From Methyloterricola oryzae (GTDB lineage Bacteria > Pseudomonadota > Gammaproteobacteria > Methylococcales > Methylococcaceae): 64,000 bases of DNA. Location: the NCBI RefSeq assembly GCF_000934725.1, contig NZ_JYNS01000010.1, forward strand, positions 110,129 to 174,128. Reading direction: 5' to 3'. The position numbers and the translations under genes were made by a program. The notes beneath the pieces are model-generated. The model did not search any database and was not told the origin of the DNA. It was given only the letters and a program-made list of their open reading frames with translations. How positions within the stretch are numbered: the first letter of the stretch is position 1; each line of letters starts with the position of its first letter. This document shows positions 19,704 to 28,777 of the stretch, piece by piece.

Positions 19704-20683
19704 CACCCCGTCACCTCCACACCCTTGGCGCCCAGGAGCACGGCCACGGCGAACGCGGCGATGGCATAGCAATAGGCTTGCAGGTCGTGGCGCGGCACCC
19801 GCTCCAGGTACAGCATGGGGCCTTGCTCCTCGTGTCCGATGGCATCCAGAATCTGCTGCAGCGCATTGGCGTCCGCCGCCTCGAAGGCTTGATAGGGGAC
19901 GCCCAGACCGGTGAAGAACAGGTGCAAGTAGCGCTCGGGGCGGGACTGGGGATTGTCCTCGTCGGGATTTTCCGGCACTTCGAACAGGCCATGACTGCCT
20001 GCGGTCCGCAGATAGATCCAGTACAGCTTCACACCCTGCTCGCGAAACCAGCGGCGCAGCAGCGCCTCGCTATCGGCATCCACCGCCGCGGCGCCATCGG
20101 ATACCAACAGGACGCTGCGCGCCCCCTGCAGTTCCTGGCCCTGAAAATGCGTCAGCGCCATGGCCAGGCCCTTGGCCACATGGGTCTGGGCCAGGGCCGG
20201 CCAACGCATGGCGCCCACCGCGGCCAGCACCGCTTCGCGGTTCTCGGTGAGGGGAAGGACGAACAGGGCGGAGGTGCTGAAAGCCGCCACGCCCACCAGA
20301 CCCTGCCGGCGACCGGCGACGAACCCGGACAAAATGCGCTGCGCGGCCTGCGACTTGGATTCCTCGTCCCCTGTAGGCGTGCGTCCGGCAAAGCTGTCAT
20401 CCATGCTTCGGCTGCGGTCCAGCAGCAGGACGGTATGGGCGCCCTGTCCGCTTCGCTCCACCGCGTATTCGCCACGATGCAGACCGGCCAGGCCCAGGGT
20501 CAGCGCCGCCACGGCGAGCGCGCCGGCAAGGCGCAAACCCGCATCGATCCAGCGCGACCAGGCATCCGCCGGCAGCAGAGGACCCCAAGGTGTCGCCGAC
20601 AGGCGCAGGGGCAGGCGGAACAAGGGCGGCAGCGCCAGCAGCAGCCCGAGCAGCACGCCGGGCGTGTCGACCGCGAGATTCAT
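19703..20683 (-). CDS. mxaC: MxaC, methanol dehydrogenase maturation protein (vWA)
   Basis: A 326-residue membrane-anchored protein with N-terminal helices, a von Willebrand A domain with a MIDAS motif (LLLDRSRSMDDSF, i.e. DxSxS form DRSRS) and a C-terminal helix (IAAFAVAVLLGAKGV). It resembles BatA/B-type vWA proteins that work with MoxR ATPases, consistent with MxaR in the same operon. It overlaps mxaA and mxaK by 4 and 3 bases. Confidence 0.92.
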   Translation of the reverse strand: MNLAVDTPGVLLGLLLALPPLFRLPLRLSATPWGPLLPADAWSRWIDAGLRLAGALAVAALTLGLAGLHRGEYAVERSGQGAHTVLLLDRSRSMDDSFAGRTPTGDEESKSQAAQRILSGFVAGRRQGLVGVAAFSTSALFVLPLTENREAVLAAVGAMRWPALAQTHVAKGLAMALTHFQGQELQGARSVLLVSDGAAAVDADSEALLRRWFREQGVKLYWIYLRTAGSHGLFEVPENPDEDNPQSRPERYLHLFFTGLGVPYQAFEAADANALQQILDAIGHEEQGPMLYLERVPRHDLQAYCYAIAAFAVAVLLGAKGVEVTG

Positions 20684-21591
20684 CGACTCATCCTTTCCAA
20701 ATGCAGGCAGGCGCGGCAGAGAGTTTTAAGCCGGCTCACCGTGAGCATCTCGCCCTCGCCATCCGCGAAGAACAGCCGGTAGGAACTGTCGAAAAAGGCC
20801 TCGATCTCCGAGCGCAGGTCACCATACCGGGGACGCATTTCGATGAATCGGTCGAGGTCTTGCTGGAACAGGGTTTCCCCCAAGGTCCGGTTGAAAGCCT
20901 CGTGCACCGCGCTGTAGGCCTGCCGCAGGGTAGCCTGGTCGGCGCTCCCATCGGGAAGTGGACGCAAGGCCTTGAGCGCCGATGCAAAGAAGCGCCCGCG
21001 CGAACCCAGCCCGAGCCAGCCGCGGAGGTAGCCAATGCCGCCCATGCCCAGCAACGCCAGCAACGTCGCGGCAAGAAAGTGCCAGCGGTAATCCCCCGCC
21101 TCCGGTGCTCTGGGCCAGGCATCCGGGCGCATGGGCTCCAGCCCCTCCGAACGCTGGACCGATAGTTCCCGAATCGGCGCCATGGTGAACGGCCAGGCTG
21201 GGGTCCTGGCGGATACAGGCCCCCCAGGCCCCTTGAACTGCAGGGCCAGGCCAGGAACCGTAAGGTTCTTGACCTCCAGTGGGGCGTAGAAGGTCTGGTA
21301 TTGCAGATGCAACCGATAATGCGGGGCCTCGCCCTGCACAGCCATCTGACGCAGATTGAGCCAGCGATTCACGGGGCCTGCTTCCGGCAGTTCGGTGGGG
21401 TCCAGGGTCACGCCGGAGGCCACTTCGACATCCAGATTCAGCTCGATGAGATCGCCGATGACATAGCCATAAGGACGCGTGGCTTCCAGGTCCATGCGCA
21501 GTATTCCGGGTGGCACTTCAACGGCCAGCGCCGGGCACAGCCATAGCAGACAGGCCGCCCAGGCCCAGCGGCTCAGGAAATCGCAGCTCAT
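20680..21591 (-). CDS. mxaA: MxaA, methanol dehydrogenase maturation protein
   Basis: A 303-residue protein with a signal peptide (WAWAACLLWLCPALA), a periplasmic beta domain, a membrane helix (HFLAATLLALLGMGGIGYL) and a cytoplasmic helical tail. MxaA is required for an active calcium-containing enzyme. The start at 21591 (MSCDFLSR) forms an ATGA with the mxaS stop; the longer open frame upstream to 22023 lies antiphase inside mxaS and is rejected. Confidence 0.9.
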   Translation of the reverse strand: MSCDFLSRWAWAACLLWLCPALAVEVPPGILRMDLEATRPYGYVIGDLIELNLDVEVASGVTLDPTELPEAGPVNRWLNLRQMAVQGEAPHYRLHLQYQTFYAPLEVKNLTVPGLALQFKGPGGPVSARTPAWPFTMAPIRELSVQRSEGLEPMRPDAWPRAPEAGDYRWHFLAATLLALLGMGGIGYLRGWLGLGSRGRFFASALKALRPLPDGSADQATLRQAYSAVHEAFNRTLGETLFQQDLDRFIEMRPRYGDLRSEIEAFFDSSYRLFFADGEGEMLTVSRLKTLCRACLHLERMSR

Positions 21592-22433
21592 GCCGTGCCA
21601 GCGAAATAGCGCGACACCTGCTCCGGATCGAAGCGGCCGTCGAGAAACAAGGGCTCGCGCCCGAAGCGGCGCAGCAGGGTGGTCAAACGCGACCGCCGCT
21701 CGCGGTAGGCCAGGGTCAGGCGCTCGCGCAATTCCGGCCTCAGCCACAGCATCCGTTCGGCGCCATTCTCCAGATCGGTCAGGCGGGCCAGTCCCGCACC
21801 CGGAGGGCTTTGTTCGTCTGGGTCCCACAACACCACCGGCACCGTGTCGTGGCGCACCAGCGAACTCATGATGGACTTGAGCAGGCTCAGGGGAAAATGA
21901 AAGTCGGACAGGAGAAACACCAACCCCCGGCGCGCCGGCAGGTAGCGAGCCGCCTGCAGCAGACCGCGCGCGTTGGTGCCGTGCAGTCGCAGATCCCGCA
22001 GCCGCTCGTTGAGTTCCTTGCACGCTCCCAGTTGGCGCGTGGGAGGCAGCAGAAATTCCGGCTGACCGGACTCGGAGAAGGCCGCCACGCCCAGCAGATC
22101 ACCGGTGCGGTGACAGGAAAGCGCAAGACTGTCCATGAAATCGGCCAGGACGTTGAGTTTGCGGCTGGCGCCTTCATAACCCATGGAGGCCGACAAATCG
22201 ATCACCGCGTGCACTTCGATACGGCTGCGCTGCTCGTAGAGACGCACGTTGAAATGCTCGAACGGGTCGCACAGGCTGGAACGCAGGTCCAGGCGGCGCG
22301 GGTCGGGCTGGGCCATGAAGGGAGCAAGGCGCAGGAACCACTGCCCTGCCCCGGCCTGGCTGCCGTGATGGGCGCCGGGATGCACGCCACTGGCGCGCCA
22401 CCTGATGCGGTAATCGAATTCCCGGGAGCTCAT
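21588..22433 (-). CDS. mxaS: MxaS, DUF58-family methanol dehydrogenase accessory protein
   Basis: A 281-residue protein of the DUF58/MoxR-partner type, starting MSSREFDYRIRWRASG. It contains a vWA-like core with HAVIDLSASMGYEG (DxSxS) and VFLLSDFHFPLSL. Such proteins typically act with MoxR AAA+ ATPases, here MxaR, in maturing a periplasmic enzyme. It overlaps mxaR and mxaA by 4 bases each. The start is fixed by the ATGA overlap at 22430-22433. Confidence 0.92.
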   Translation of the reverse strand: MSSREFDYRIRWRASGVHPGAHHGSQAGAGQWFLRLAPFMAQPDPRRLDLRSSLCDPFEHFNVRLYEQRSRIEVHAVIDLSASMGYEGASRKLNVLADFMDSLALSCHRTGDLLGVAAFSESGQPEFLLPPTRQLGACKELNERLRDLRLHGTNARGLLQAARYLPARRGLVFLLSDFHFPLSLLKSIMSSLVRHDTVPVVLWDPDEQSPPGAGLARLTDLENGAERMLWLRPELRERLTLAYRERRSRLTTLLRRFGREPLFLDGRFDPEQVSRYFAGTA

Positions 22434-23449
22434 GGCGCGGCGACATGGCGCAGCAGCTTGCTCACCAGTTCGGCCACCAGTTCGCTGCGGCGGTATTCGT
22501 ATACCGGTTTGAGGAAGACCCGATGACCCACAGCGGCAGAAAAAACGCCCTGAATGTCCACCGGCTGCACATGGTCGCGGCCCTGCAGCCAGGCATGCAC
22601 CCTGGCCGCGCGGATCAAGTGGCTCATGCCACGGGGGCTGGCGCCGGCCTCGATCACTTCGCCCACATCGGCATCGTCCAGATGCACGCCGAATGCCTCC
22701 GGCTTGTGCGTGGCTCGCCACAAGTCGAGCACATAACGCCGCAGGCGTTCGCTCACCTGGATCTGGGACTGAATCAGCTCGGCGGCCTCATTGAGTTGCT
22801 CGTGGGGCAGCACGCCCTGCGGCGCCGATTCCAACAGCCGGTCCGGGTCATGGAATCGCGGTTCGAACAGGATGCGGTCCAGGTCGACGGCATCCTGCGG
22901 CGGCTCGACCGAGATCTCCAACATGAAGCGGTCGCGGGCCGCAGCGGGCAGTTCGAAGGTTTCTTCCTTTTCCACCCGGTTGCGGTCGGCAAACACTTGC
23001 AGGTGGGGGAAGCTGAATTCGCGGTTGAAGGCCGACAGCGTCCGCTCGGCCATGGCGCGCAGCAGCAGGGAATGCACCTGCGGGCGGGCGCGGTTGATCT
23101 CGTTGAAGAAGAAGATGGACAGGCGTTCGCCATGCTTCAGCAAGGGCCCCGGAGACACGCCCGGTTTTCCTTTGTCGTTCAGATAGGTGTAATAGATCAG
23201 GTCGTTGGGCATCAAATCAATGGTGCCCTCGATACGCTCGTATTCACCTCCGATGCCGCGCGCCGTGGCCCGCAACAGGGTGGTCTTGCCGACACCGACG
23301 CCGCCTTCCAGCAACACGTGTCCGCGGGCGAACACGGCCACCGTCAGCAGCCTGACTGGACGCGCCTGTCCGAGCACGATCTGGTTCAGGCCCCGTTCCA
23401 ACTGCAAGGCCTGGTTACGGAATTCCTCGAGACTGTGTTCTGAATTCAT
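22430..23449 (-). CDS. mxaR: MxaR, MoxR-type AAA+ ATPase
   Basis: A 339-residue AAA+ ATPase with Walker A GGVGVGKTT (about residues 49-57), Walker B IFFFNEINRA, and the MoxR segment ARDRFMLEISVE. MoxR ATPases act as chaperones for metal-cofactor enzymes; in this operon the target is methanol dehydrogenase. ATG at 23449 was chosen; a TTG at 23470 is an in-frame alternative. Neither has a strong ribosome site. A GC-rich hairpin lies between mxaI and this gene. Confidence 0.93.
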   Translation of the reverse strand: MNSEHSLEEFRNQALQLERGLNQIVLGQARPVRLLTVAVFARGHVLLEGGVGVGKTTLLRATARGIGGEYERIEGTIDLMPNDLIYYTYLNDKGKPGVSPGPLLKHGERLSIFFFNEINRARPQVHSLLLRAMAERTLSAFNREFSFPHLQVFADRNRVEKEETFELPAAARDRFMLEISVEPPQDAVDLDRILFEPRFHDPDRLLESAPQGVLPHEQLNEAAELIQSQIQVSERLRRYVLDLWRATHKPEAFGVHLDDADVGEVIEAGASPRGMSHLIRAARVHAWLQGRDHVQPVDIQGVFSAAVGHRVFLKPVYEYRRSELVAELVSKLLRHVAAP

Positions 23450-23486
23450 GGGAAACGCGATTGCGTTCAAGCAAAATGCGAGGACC

Positions 23487-23508
23487 GGGACGGGCTCTGG
23501 CCCGTCCC
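23487..23508 (-). promoter_or_regulatory. Hairpin between mxaI and mxaR (attenuator or 3'-end stabiliser)
   Basis: GGGACGGG-CTCTGG-CCCGTCCC gives a perfect 8-bp stem with a 6-base loop, about 40 bases past the mxaI stop. No T-tract follows on the minus strand. Its place between structural and assembly genes suggests it protects the mxaFJGI mRNA end or lowers read-through into mxaRSACKLD. Confidence 0.6.
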
Positions 23509-23546
23509 GCTCACGCTCGAGCGGCCGTCAGAGCAGAGGCTCAGGG

Positions 23547-23822
23547 CTATTTGATATCTTCAACCTTGTAGACAAATACGCCGGTCTTGGCGTAGTTCTC
23601 CACGCGCTTCTTGTTACGGGCTTCCATCGCCTTGATGGATTCCTGCTGCTTGTTCAACTCGACCGGGTCGTGCTTCGGGTCATACTTGCTGCCGGCAACC
23701 TTGTCCGGGTAGCCCGGTTTCGCTTCCCAGCAGTTGCCGGGCGCCTTGCAGTTGGTGCCGTCATACGCGTGGGCGCTCAGGGCGAACAGAGCGGTGGCGG
23801 CGAAGCAGAGTGTCTTTTTCAT
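23547..23822 (-). CDS. mxaI: Methanol dehydrogenase small subunit
   Basis: A 91-residue precursor: signal peptide MKKTLCFAATALFALSAHA, then a lysine-rich mature chain of about 72 residues beginning YDGTNCKAPGNCWEAKPGYP. The four-cysteine-free long helix and the two N-terminal cysteines match the MxaI beta subunit, which wraps around MxaF. The start at 23822 has a GAGGA site; an upstream in-frame ATG at 23861 lies in mxaG. The gene is 26 bases downstream of mxaG. Confidence 0.96.
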   Translation of the reverse strand: MKKTLCFAATALFALSAHAYDGTNCKAPGNCWEAKPGYPDKVAGSKYDPKHDPVELNKQQESIKAMEARNKKRVENYAKTGVFVYKVEDIK

Positions 23823-23848
23823 AGAAGCGTCCTCGTGGTTGTGTGGTC

Positions 23849-24322
23849 TCATTTCAGCCATTCGGCCTTGGCCGGATCGCCTTTGTAGGCGGAGCGAATC
23901 CAGGCCATGATCTGCAGCATCTCGTCGGTATTCAGATTCACGTACTGCGGCCCCATGGAGCCGTTGGCGCCGCCGTACAGGATTTCAAACAGACCGACGT
24001 CCATGGTGCCGCGCGGATAGGTCCAGTAATCGTCCGCCAGCCCCGGCCCGATCTTGCCCTCCGCCTCGTGGCCATGACAGCCGGAGCAGGCAGAGAGATA
24101 AAGGCTATGCCCCTTCTCGATGACGGCCTTGTCACCGTTGTAAGGATTCTTTCCAGTCTCCTTGAATTTCTTGAAGGCCTCCGTATCGCCGCCCGCCTTG
24201 GCATACTCGAAGTCCAGGGTTTCGCCGGTCACGGCGTGACGGAAGGTGATTTCGGCCTGGGCCAGCAAAGGCAGCCCGGCAGCCAGGGCCAGTACCAGAA
24301 CTGACCGTCGTTTTGATTTCAT
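23849..24322 (-). CDS. mxaG: Cytochrome cL, electron acceptor of methanol dehydrogenase
   Basis: A 157-residue periplasmic c-type cytochrome with a signal peptide (SVLVLALAAGLPLLAQA) and one heme site CSGCH (residues 79-83). The likely distal methionine is in ANGSMGPQYVN. Segments HEAEGKIGPGLADDYWTYP are typical of cytochrome cL. It takes electrons from PQQ in MxaF. It lies 9 bases after mxaJ. Confidence 0.96.
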   Translation of the reverse strand: MKSKRRSVLVLALAAGLPLLAQAEITFRHAVTGETLDFEYAKAGGDTEAFKKFKETGKNPYNGDKAVIEKGHSLYLSACSGCHGHEAEGKIGPGLADDYWTYPRGTMDVGLFEILYGGANGSMGPQYVNLNTDEMLQIMAWIRSAYKGDPAKAEWLK

Positions 24323-24331
24323 GAGGTCTCC

Positions 24332-25198
24332 TTAATGGGCTAGTGAAGCGGTCTTGCTGGGCTCGTCCAGCGGCAGCAGGGGAATCCCCTCTGCGCTCAA
24401 CAACGCCTGGACATCGGCCTGGCGTTTCGCCAAGGCCTGGTTGATAGCCTTGAGCAACTTGCCTTCATCCTTGCGCACACCGATGGAGGTGGAATAGTGG
24501 TGCGGCAGGGGCTGGCCGTCGCTGCGGGTGTTGTTGTCGGGGATCACCGCCATGGCCAAAGGCTTGCTGGCGCTCTTGACGTAGCGGGCAGCGGCGGGGC
24601 CCCAGACGGCGGCCACGTCGGCCTTGCCCGATGACACTTCGCCCACAAGACGCGCGGGATCGAAACGCACGTATTGGTTGCGCTTGGATTTGTAATCCAC
24701 CAGCGAGTGCATGTAGTTGAACATGTCGTTGAACCGTCCGATCTTTTTCAGCATGAGATCGGGCGGGGTATCCGGGATGAAGGCAATGCGCTGCGCCGAC
24801 TTCAAGGCCGGGCTGTCCCAGTTCTGGAATTCGCCGGCCTTGTCCGCCGGATAGACGAAGACATAACCAGAGCGGTAATAGGGCGCGCTGGTCAACATGC
24901 GCGGATCGCCCGTGTCGACGCCCATGACCAGGTCGCAGAGCTCCTTGTCCAACAGGTCGCGCACGAAGTAACGGGCATCGGTCCACCAGACATTCTCGAT
25001 GGGACGGCCCAGTTCCTGGCCGATCAGTTCGGCCAGCTTGTTTTCAAAGCCTTTTCCTTCCTTGTCGGAATAAGGCAGTTCGTTCTCGGCGGCACAGACC
25101 TTGAGCGGCTCGGCCTTTTTCGGGGCCGGGGCGCCGAAGGCCGGGGCAGCGCCCACCAGCGCGGCAAGCGCGGCAAGCGCGAGAGGGATCAATCGCAT
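24332..25198 (-). CDS. mxaJ: MxaJ, periplasmic solute-binding-like protein for methanol dehydrogenase assembly
   Basis: A 288-residue protein with a signal peptide (MRLIPLALAALAALVGAAPA) and a type II periplasmic binding-protein fold (KVCAAENELPYSDKEGKGFE, then LCDLVMGVDTGDPRML). MxaJ has been proposed to help methanol dehydrogenase subunits fold or assemble. It is 152 bases downstream of mxaF; the gap contains a hairpin that may reduce its expression relative to mxaF. Confidence 0.95.
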   Translation of the reverse strand: MRLIPLALAALAALVGAAPAFGAPAPKKAEPLKVCAAENELPYSDKEGKGFENKLAELIGQELGRPIENVWWTDARYFVRDLLDKELCDLVMGVDTGDPRMLTSAPYYRSGYVFVYPADKAGEFQNWDSPALKSAQRIAFIPDTPPDLMLKKIGRFNDMFNYMHSLVDYKSKRNQYVRFDPARLVGEVSSGKADVAAVWGPAAARYVKSASKPLAMAVIPDNNTRSDGQPLPHHYSTSIGVRKDEGKLLKAINQALAKRQADVQALLSAEGIPLLPLDEPSKTASLAH

Positions 25199-25320
25199 GA
25201 CAATTCCTCAACTATTCAATGTAGGCTGGGTGAGGTGCACGGGGTGCGAACCGTTCCGTCCGCGCCCCGCGACCCACCACCCTCTGCTCGCATCCGGGAC
25301 GCGGCGCGTCGCCGGTATTC

Positions 25321-25343
25321 GTTCCCGCGCGGAGCACGGGAAC
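25321..25343 (-). promoter_or_regulatory. Hairpin after mxaF
   Basis: GTTCCCG and CGGGAAC form a 7-bp stem around a 9-base loop, ending 7 bases before the mxaF stop codon's downstream edge. There is no T-run. It could stabilise the abundant mxaF transcript or attenuate read-through into mxaJ. Confidence 0.55.
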
Positions 25344-25350
25344 CGTGGCA

Positions 25351-27156
25351 TCAAAGGGAGAACACGAACACCGAGCCGCCCATCTGGGTGTAATGAGCCA
25401 GTTCCTTGAACGCGCCCACCGCGCCCAGACCCGCTGTGGGGTCCTTCAGGTCGAACACCAGACCCACACCCGGCCAGCCGCCCACGCCGCTGTAGATGGC
25501 GAGGTACTGCTTGCCGTTGTGCTCGTAGGTCATGGGGTGGCCGATGACGCCGGAAGGCAGTTGGAACTGCCACTTCAACTCGCCGGTGCGAGAGTCGCGG
25601 GCCTTGATGTAGCCATCCAGGGTGCCGTAGAAGACCAGGTTGCCCGCCGTGGCCAGGGTGCCGCCCCAGACCGCGAACTTCTCAGGCACTTCCCAGGCCA
25701 TCTTGCCGGTAACCGAGTTCATGGCCTTCACCTGACCCAGGGTTCCTTTGGGTCCCGGATACATGTTCAGGGTCGCGCCCACGAAGAACTGGCCGGCCCG
25801 GTAGGGCAGCATGAAGGGTTCCCAGTCCATGCAGATGTGGTTCACCCCCATGAAGAAAAGCTTTTTGTCGGCGTCGTAGGACTCGATGCCCTGGTTGTGA
25901 TAACCCATGGCCGAGGGGCAGATGCCCTTGGCTTCGTGATCCATGCGCGTGCTGAATTCCGGATCGCGAATGGGCAGACCGGTCTTCAGATCCACCTTCT
26001 TGACCCAGTTGACGGTGTCATCGATCTTGAAGGCGTTGACCATGGCGCCGGTCTCGCGGTTCAGGGTGTAGACCAGGCCGTTGCGGTCAGGGTGGGTCAA
26101 CAGCGGCGTCATCTTGCCATCGACTTCCTGCTCGGACAGGCCCATGTAGTTGATGCCCGCGTAATCCCACTCGTCGTGCGGCGTCTTCTGGTAGCCGAAC
26201 TTGGCCTTGCCGGTGTCGACGTCGCGGCCCCAGATGGTCATGGTCCACTTGTTGTCGCCGGGACGCATGGTCTCATTCCACGGCGCCGGGTTCCCGGAGC
26301 CGTAATAGATCATGTCCAGCTTGGGATCATAGGCATACCAGCCCCAGTTGGTGCCGCCGCCGATCTTCCAGGCGTCGCCTTCCCAGGTCTGCAGACCCAG
26401 ACCGAACTGGCCGTAGTGGGGGTTGTTGCTGTTGAAGTTCTTGTCCAGCAGCAGATCCTCGTCGGGACCCGTGGCATAGGCGCGCCATTCCTGCTTGCCG
26501 TCCTTGATGTTGTAGGCCGTCACATAGCCGCGCACGCCCAGCTCGGCGCCGGCGGAACCCACCAGCACCTTGTCCTTCACCACGAAGGGTGCGCCGGTGA
26601 GGGTGGACCCCATGGCGATGTCGGAGTTCTCCATCTTCCAGATCTCTTCGCCGGTCTTGGCGTTGAGAGCGACGATGTTGCCGTCCAACTGGGCCAGGAA
26701 AATCTTGGCGGGACCGTGGTCACCAGCGGGCACATAAGCGACGCCGCGATTCACCACATCGCAGCAGGCCACGGCGCGTGCAGCCGGATTCTGCTTGGGC
26801 TTATACTGCCAAAGGATCTTGCGGGTATCGTTAAGGTCCACCGCGTAGACGTTGTTCGGAAACGGCGTGTGGATGTACATGATGCCGTCCACCACCAGGG
26901 GTGCACCTTCGTGGCCGTGCAGGGTGCCGGTGGACATGGTCCAGGCCACCTTCAGGTTCTTCACCGTATCCACGTTGATCTGGGTCATCTTGCTGAAGTG
27001 GGTGGCGCTGTAGTCCTTGGTCTGCATGACCCAGTTCTTGTCGTCCTTGGAGAGCCGGTCCAGATCGGCATTTGCAGAAACGCCGTCCGCAGCCAGCATG
27101 GCGCCTGCCGCCAGTACCGAGCCGCCGACGCCGACGGCCAGTTTGGAAATACGCAT
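25351..27156 (-). CDS. mxaF: Methanol dehydrogenase large subunit (calcium type)
   Basis: A 601-residue PQQ-dependent periplasmic enzyme that oxidises methanol to formaldehyde. The signal peptide ends near GVSA (residue 28). Visible active-site features are the adjacent cysteines ARAVACCD (C131-C132), E205 in [11 protein letters not shown]289 in GSGNPAPWN and the catalytic D331 in HDEWDYAG. Residue 333, two after the catalytic aspartate, is alanine; lanthanide-type XoxF has aspartate there, so this is the calcium-type MxaF. A very strong AAAGGAGGAATCC ribosome site precedes the ATG. It heads the mxaFJGIRSACKLD cluster. Confidence 0.98.
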   Translation of the reverse strand: MRISKLAVGVGGSVLAAGAMLAADGVSANADLDRLSKDDKNWVMQTKDYSATHFSKMTQINVDTVKNLKVAWTMSTGTLHGHEGAPLVVDGIMYIHTPFPNNVYAVDLNDTRKILWQYKPKQNPAARAVACCDVVNRGVAYVPAGDHGPAKIFLAQLDGNIVALNAKTGEEIWKMENSDIAMGSTLTGAPFVVKDKVLVGSAGAELGVRGYVTAYNIKDGKQEWRAYATGPDEDLLLDKNFNSNNPHYGQFGLGLQTWEGDAWKIGGGTNWGWYAYDPKLDMIYYGSGNPAPWNETMRPGDNKWTMTIWGRDVDTGKAKFGYQKTPHDEWDYAGINYMGLSEQEVDGKMTPLLTHPDRNGLVYTLNRETGAMVNAFKIDDTVNWVKKVDLKTGLPIRDPEFSTRMDHEAKGICPSAMGYHNQGIESYDADKKLFFMGVNHICMDWEPFMLPYRAGQFFVGATLNMYPGPKGTLGQVKAMNSVTGKMAWEVPEKFAVWGGTLATAGNLVFYGTLDGYIKARDSRTGELKWQFQLPSGVIGHPMTYEHNGKQYLAIYSGVGGWPGVGLVFDLKDPTAGLGAVGAFKELAHYTQMGGSVFVFSL

Positions 27157-27433
27157 GGATTCCTCCTTTGGGATTGTGCTCGCGCCCTGCCGGGCTTGTT
27201 GTCTTGCGAAAGCGGCGGAATTTTGCGCGTTGGCACGCCAAGCTAGCTACGGAATTCCGCCTTATAAGCGCTTGAATTGTTCAGGAGAAACGGGAGGAAA
27301 TTATCCCGAGCGCAGCGCAGGGAAAGAGCATCGGCCCGGCTAGCAGCATCACAGGATGAACGCCGGGAATTTATCCTCTATGACCCCGGCTTGCGGCATC
27401 GCATAATTGCGCGTTTTATAAAAGAGTTTTAGC
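27157..27433. promoter_or_regulatory. Divergent control region between mxaF and the two-component genes
   Basis: This 277-base, relatively AT-rich region must contain the mxaF promoter (minus) and the kinase promoter (plus). It holds a dyad TTGGCACGCCAA (27230-27241), a perfect palindrome CGGAATTCCG (27250-27259), and two similar elements GGGAGGAAATTATCCC (27292-27307) and GGGAATTTATCC (27365-27376). The GGAATT/ATCC-type sites recur and could be operators for the adjacent response regulator; this is inference from position and repetition. Confidence 0.55.
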
Positions 27434-28777
27434 TTGAGCCTGCGTTTCCGCCTAAACCTCATGATCAGCCTCTCGGTGCTGGCAATTTTCGGCATCGGGA
27501 CCTTGTTCATGGTCCACGACGCTCGCCGTTCCGTCCGCGCGGAAGTCCAGTCCTCGGCCAAGATGGCCCTGCAGTTGATCGACGCCGGACTGGTGCAGGT
27601 GCAAAGCGGCGAGCCTTCCCTGCCGCAATGGCTGAAACAGCTGGCGCTGCTGGAAAAGACCCGCCACTTGAAGATTCAGGTGCGGCAGCTTCCGGAGAAG
27701 ATCATCCGGATGGAGGGCCAGGCGCCGCCCACCACCGCCGAGCAGACGCCTTCCTGGTTCGCCTGGGCCGTGATGCCGGACCGCCTGGTGGGGGAACGCC
27801 GCCTGCAAGGACCGGACGGTACCGAGCTGAGCGTGCTGATCGAGGCCAACCCGGAGGACGAGATCCGCGAGGCCTGGAACGAGGCGCGCAGCTTTTTGTT
27901 CATGATGGCCGTCCTGGTCATCACCATCTACGCGCTGGTGCATGTGACCCTGGGCCGGGCCTTCAAGTCCGTATCCATCGTCCTGCAAGGCCTGGAAGAT
28001 ATCGAGCAGGGCAACTACGGCAAGCCCATGCCGCGCTTCTCCTTGCCCGAGTTCGATCGTATTTCCGGCGCGTTCAATCACACCTTCGCCTCCCTGTCCA
28101 AAGCCCGCAGCGAGAACCGCGCCCTGACCCAGAGATCCCTGGCGATCCAGGAAGAAGAGCGGCGCCACATCGCGCAGGAACTGCATGACGAACTCGGTCA
28201 ATCGCTGAGCGCGGTCAAGGTCATGGCCGCATCGCTTAGGGATTCATCCGCCGGCCCGCAAAACAACGAGGCAGTGGATGCCATCATGGGCATCTGCGAC
28301 CATCTGTTCGACGTGGTGAAGGGCATGATGCGCAGCCTCCGCCCCATGATGCTGGAGGACCTGGGATTGCTGGCGTCCCTGGAGGACATGCTGAAGAATT
28401 GGCGCTGCCGCAACCCTGGAATACGCGTGGAGTGCGACTTCGATGAGCGGGTGGAGGAACTCGCAGGTTCAGCGAAGATCCATCTGTTCCGCATCGTGCA
28501 GGAATGTCTGACCAATGTCGTGAAGCATGCCGAAGCCCGCTCCGTGCGGATTCGCATGGGCCTCGAGCCGGCAGGTTCGGAGCCGCACTGTGTCCTGTTG
28601 TCGATCGAGGACGATGGACGCGGATTCGATCCGGCTCAGCCCAGCACCGGCTTTGGACTGCTTGGCATGCGCGAGCGAGTCGCCAGCCTGGATGGGGATT
28701 TCAGGATCGAGACCGGACCCGGACAAGGCGTTCGCGTCGGCGTCACGGTCCCATGCGGAGGGATTCATCATGGCTGA
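27434..28777 (+). CDS. NarX/UhpB-type sensor histidine kinase, MxaY-like
   Basis: A 447-residue membrane kinase: helix 1 at about residues 8-26, a periplasmic domain of about 125 residues, helix 2 at 153-173, a HAMP-like linker, HisKA_3 with the phospho-acceptor in AQELHDELGQ (H251), and an HATPase domain (VVKHAE, then DDGRGFDP and GFGLLGMRER). In gammaproteobacterial methanotrophs the kinase MxaY controls the switch between MxaF and lanthanide-type XoxF; divergent placement beside mxaF supports that role here, but orthology is inferred. The start is TTG at 27434, or ATG at 27461. It overlaps the next gene by 8 bases. Confidence 0.85.
   Translation: MSLRFRLNLMISLSVLAIFGIGTLFMVHDARRSVRAEVQSSAKMALQLIDAGLVQVQSGEPSLPQWLKQLALLEKTRHLKIQVRQLPEKIIRMEGQAPPTTAEQTPSWFAWAVMPDRLVGERRLQGPDGTELSVLIEANPEDEIREAWNEARSFLFMMAVLVITIYALVHVTLGRAFKSVSIVLQGLEDIEQGNYGKPMPRFSLPEFDRISGAFNHTFASLSKARSENRALTQRSLAIQEEERRHIAQELHDELGQSLSAVKVMAASLRDSSAGPQNNEAVDAIMGICDHLFDVVKGMMRSLRPMMLEDLGLLASLEDMLKNWRCRNPGIRVECDFDERVEELAGSAKIHLFRIVQECLTNVVKHAEARSVRIRMGLEPAGSEPHCVLLSIEDDGRGFDPAQPSTGFGLLGMRERVASLDGDFRIETGPGQGVRVGVTVPCGGIHHG

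Noticed and set aside
21592..22023. Longer N-terminus of mxaA
   Set aside because: It lies inside mxaS in another frame; the ATGA overlap at 21588-21591 and the signal peptide mark the real start.
25351..27156. Lanthanide-type XoxF as the identity of the methanol dehydrogenase
   Set aside because: Residue 333, two after the catalytic aspartate, is alanine, and mxaI, mxaG and the accessory genes follow.
25345..27246. 633-codon open frame opposite mxaF
   Set aside because: Antisense shadow; no export signal or motif, and mxaF is certain.
27229..27246. TTGGCACG, a perfect -24 half of a sigma-54 promoter, upstream of mxaF
   Set aside because: No GC occurs 12 bases downstream of the GG on either strand, so the -12 element is missing; it is better read as the dyad TTGGCACGCCAA.
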